Source: an uncultured Christensenellaceae bacterium (GTDB lineage: Bacteria > Bacillota > Clostridia > Christensenellales > Aristaeellaceae). From it: 50,331 bases of DNA. This document shows positions 49,132 to 50,331 of the stretch, piece after piece. A program made the translations under genes and the position numbers. The notes under the pieces are model-generated. The model ran no database searches, was not told the origin of the DNA, and was given only the letters and a program-made list of their open reading frames with translations. Location of the stretch: contig CAJOJQ010000022.1 of the NCBI GenBank assembly GCA_905234985.1, forward strand, positions 1 through 50,331, written 5' to 3'. Each line of letters starts with the position of its first letter. The stretch's first letter is position 1.

Positions 49132-50202
49132 TCACATGGTCAGCTTGCTTGTAAGGGTGATCACAGTTATGGCAGGTGTATTGAAGATGCGGATGGGCGG
49201 CAGGCTGATGGCGGCGCTGGTGCCAAGGCCGGGGCTGATATACTGGGAAATGCCGTAGATGGTACTCAGGCCCGTGACCTTCTGATCCTCCGGGAACCAA
49301 CCTCCAACCTCGGACGATCCCGGCGCGCAAACAGCGCCCACGCCCGGAACGCGCCACTGGCCCGCCACGGTATGCCCGGCCAGCACCAGGGAAATGGAGA
49401 GGATATGGCTGTCGTTATCCGTGGACGTCCAGTCCCGCAGGGCCTGCAGCACGCTATCGTCCAGGGGTACGTGGGTCAGGCCCACATGTACGTGGCTTTC
49501 CAGCGTTTCCCGCCACGCCTGCCGGATGCGGTTCATCTGATCCAGCTGGTAATTCACCGCCGCCAGGGCGGCGTCCCGCTCCGGGGAAGCCTCCATTTCC
49601 TCCACCTGGGCCAGCCGCGTCTGGTACGCGCTGAGCGCCCCCTCGTAATTCAGGGTATACACCCATGCGGGGCACAGCCACAGCGTGCCTTTTCCCCTGT
49701 CGATGCGCACCGGCGCGTCCAAGTAAATCGCGCCGTGTTCCTGGGCCGTGCGAATATAGTCCGCCAGGGGGCTGTTCCCCGCGTGGGGCGCGGTGATCAG
49801 GGCGGCGGGGTCCTCGTCGCCGGGGATGAAATACACGGGCTTGTCGCCGAATAGCTTGAGCATCTCCAAAAACGCGCCCATATCCCCGTCCCTGCCGGTG
49901 ATATCCCCCGTTACGCACACAATATCGTATTGGGCGGAGGCGATGGCCGCTTGCATCTGCTCCTGATGCGGGCCGAAGTACAGTCCGTGCAAATCGCTGA
50001 TGTGCAGGATGCGAAAATTTTCAAAACCGCTGGGCAGGTTGGACACCGTAACCGATTGCCGCGCCAGCGTTACCCGGCTGTTGCTGATGGTGTTCAGCAC
50101 GGCCACGGTGACGACGATCACCGCCAGCAGCAGGAGAAAAAAGCCAATAAAGGGGTGCTTTCGCCTGCCTTCGTCAAATAAGGGGTCGTGAGACCGTCCC
50201 AT
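49132..50202 (-). CDS. Membrane-anchored metallophosphoesterase with altered motifs
   Basis: Calcineurin-like protein of about 356 residues with one N-terminal TM helix (about 18-38) and an extracellular domain, as in YkuE/YaeI. Motifs I and II are normal (HISDLHGLYFG, VTGDITGRDG), as is THVPLD. However GNHD/E reads PGDEDP and GHTHGGQ reads AGHTVAGQ, so the catalytic Asn-His pair and one metal-binding His are lost. It may bind one metal only, or be inactive. ATG 50202 has AAAGGAG 7 nt upstream. It probably heads a two-gene unit with ppk1. YkuE-type relatives act on lipid or nucleotide phosphates at the membrane. Confidence 0.85.
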   Translation of the reverse strand: MGRSHDPLFDEGRRKHPFIGFFLLLLAVIVVTVAVLNTISNSRVTLARQSVTVSNLPSGFENFRILHISDLHGLYFGPHQEQMQAAIASAQYDIVCVTGDITGRDGDMGAFLEMLKLFGDKPVYFIPGDEDPAALITAPHAGNSPLADYIRTAQEHGAIYLDAPVRIDRGKGTLWLCPAWVYTLNYEGALSAYQTRLAQVEEMEASPERDAALAAVNYQLDQMNRIRQAWRETLESHVHVGLTHVPLDDSVLQALRDWTSTDNDSHILSISLVLAGHTVAGQWRVPGVGAVCAPGSSEVGGWFPEDQKVTGLSTIYGISQYISPGLGTSAAISLPPIRIFNTPAITVITLTSKLTM

Positions 50203-50331
50203 GCTGATCTCCTTTCTGTTGCGATACATGTTATTATCTCAACTTTCCCATAACAAAACGCAGAAGAAAGCGAGGTAACACCTGAAACAATAACCTGAAA
50301 AAAGCACTGTTGACAGGGAAAAGGGCATCAA

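Noticed and set aside
50203..50331. Promoter or gene at the right edge
   Set aside because: A lone TTGACA at 50311-50316 and a weak GATAAT-like box on the minus strand are not enough; no coding sequence is seen.

Overview
The window comes from a spore-forming, low-redox-type Firmicute of the class Clostridia with a fairly GC-rich genome. The evidence is a full-length Spo0A (32643-33401), an IspH-ribosomal protein S1 fusion (3258-5270), which is a clostridial trait, a CggR-type glycolytic regulator, and promoters close to the sigma-A consensus, nearly all with 17-bp spacers. A gut or rumen lineage is likely by inference, but no taxon can be named safely. Nearly every gene is a housekeeping or envelope gene. 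No IS element, transposase, integrase, prophage or CRISPR array is visible.

Layout. 84-1826: an AT-rich, foreign-looking metallophosphoesterase at the left edge. 1946-7621 (-): secreted PIG-L deacetylase, IspH-S1 fusion, and an SNF2 ATPase with an N-terminal PD-(D/E)XK nuclease motif. 7815-12044: NahK-like sugar kinase (+), secreted-type alpha/beta hydrolase (-), and a toroid-like protein of unknown function (+). 12048-16177 (-): acyl-ACP thioesterase, then the cggR-pgk-tpiA glycolytic operon without gapA. 16407-18245: tRNA-Thr, a DUF2442 gene with the remnant of a DUF4160 partner, and proA. 18580-19679: smpB followed by its partner tmRNA (ssrA), so both parts of trans-translation lie together. 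19810-24581 (+): HicB-like protein, MrfA-type repair helicase, aldehyde dehydrogenase, TrmH-type methyltransferase. 24797-28926 (+): ywlG and mnmG, between which three accessory genes (GNAT, ACT-domain, hexapeptide O-acetyltransferase) are inserted, each preceded by a copy of one repeat, plus a displaced 89-bp piece of mnmG. 28979-32302 (-): murQ, a two-component system and a small secreted protein in one tight operon. 32643-35910 (+): spo0A and a large secreted phosphodiester-glycosidase-like protein. 36258-41669 (-): small secreted protein, DUF951-lepB operon, a polar amino-acid ABC importer and a catalytically degenerate VanY-like membrane protein. 41758-50202: Sir2 deacetylase (-), a frameshifted MsmX/UgpC-type sugar ATPase (+), GNAT, polytopic membrane protein, odd binding protein, polyphosphate kinase and a membrane-anchored metallophosphoesterase with altered metal motifs (all -).

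The intergenic DNA is the most unusual part. There are heptamer tandem repeats arranged as inverted pairs (1872-1900, 37932-38049, 46936-47048), a MITE-like inverted repeat (35987-36162), a two-copy structured element (18279-18417 and 24591-24764), and dense palindrome arrays (19054-19270, 33402-33840). The strongest candidates for something not yet described are the repeat-bordered accessory genes at 25331-27087 and the heptamer inverted-pair family. The nuclease-SNF2 fusion and the AT-rich metallophosphoesterase are the best protein candidates.
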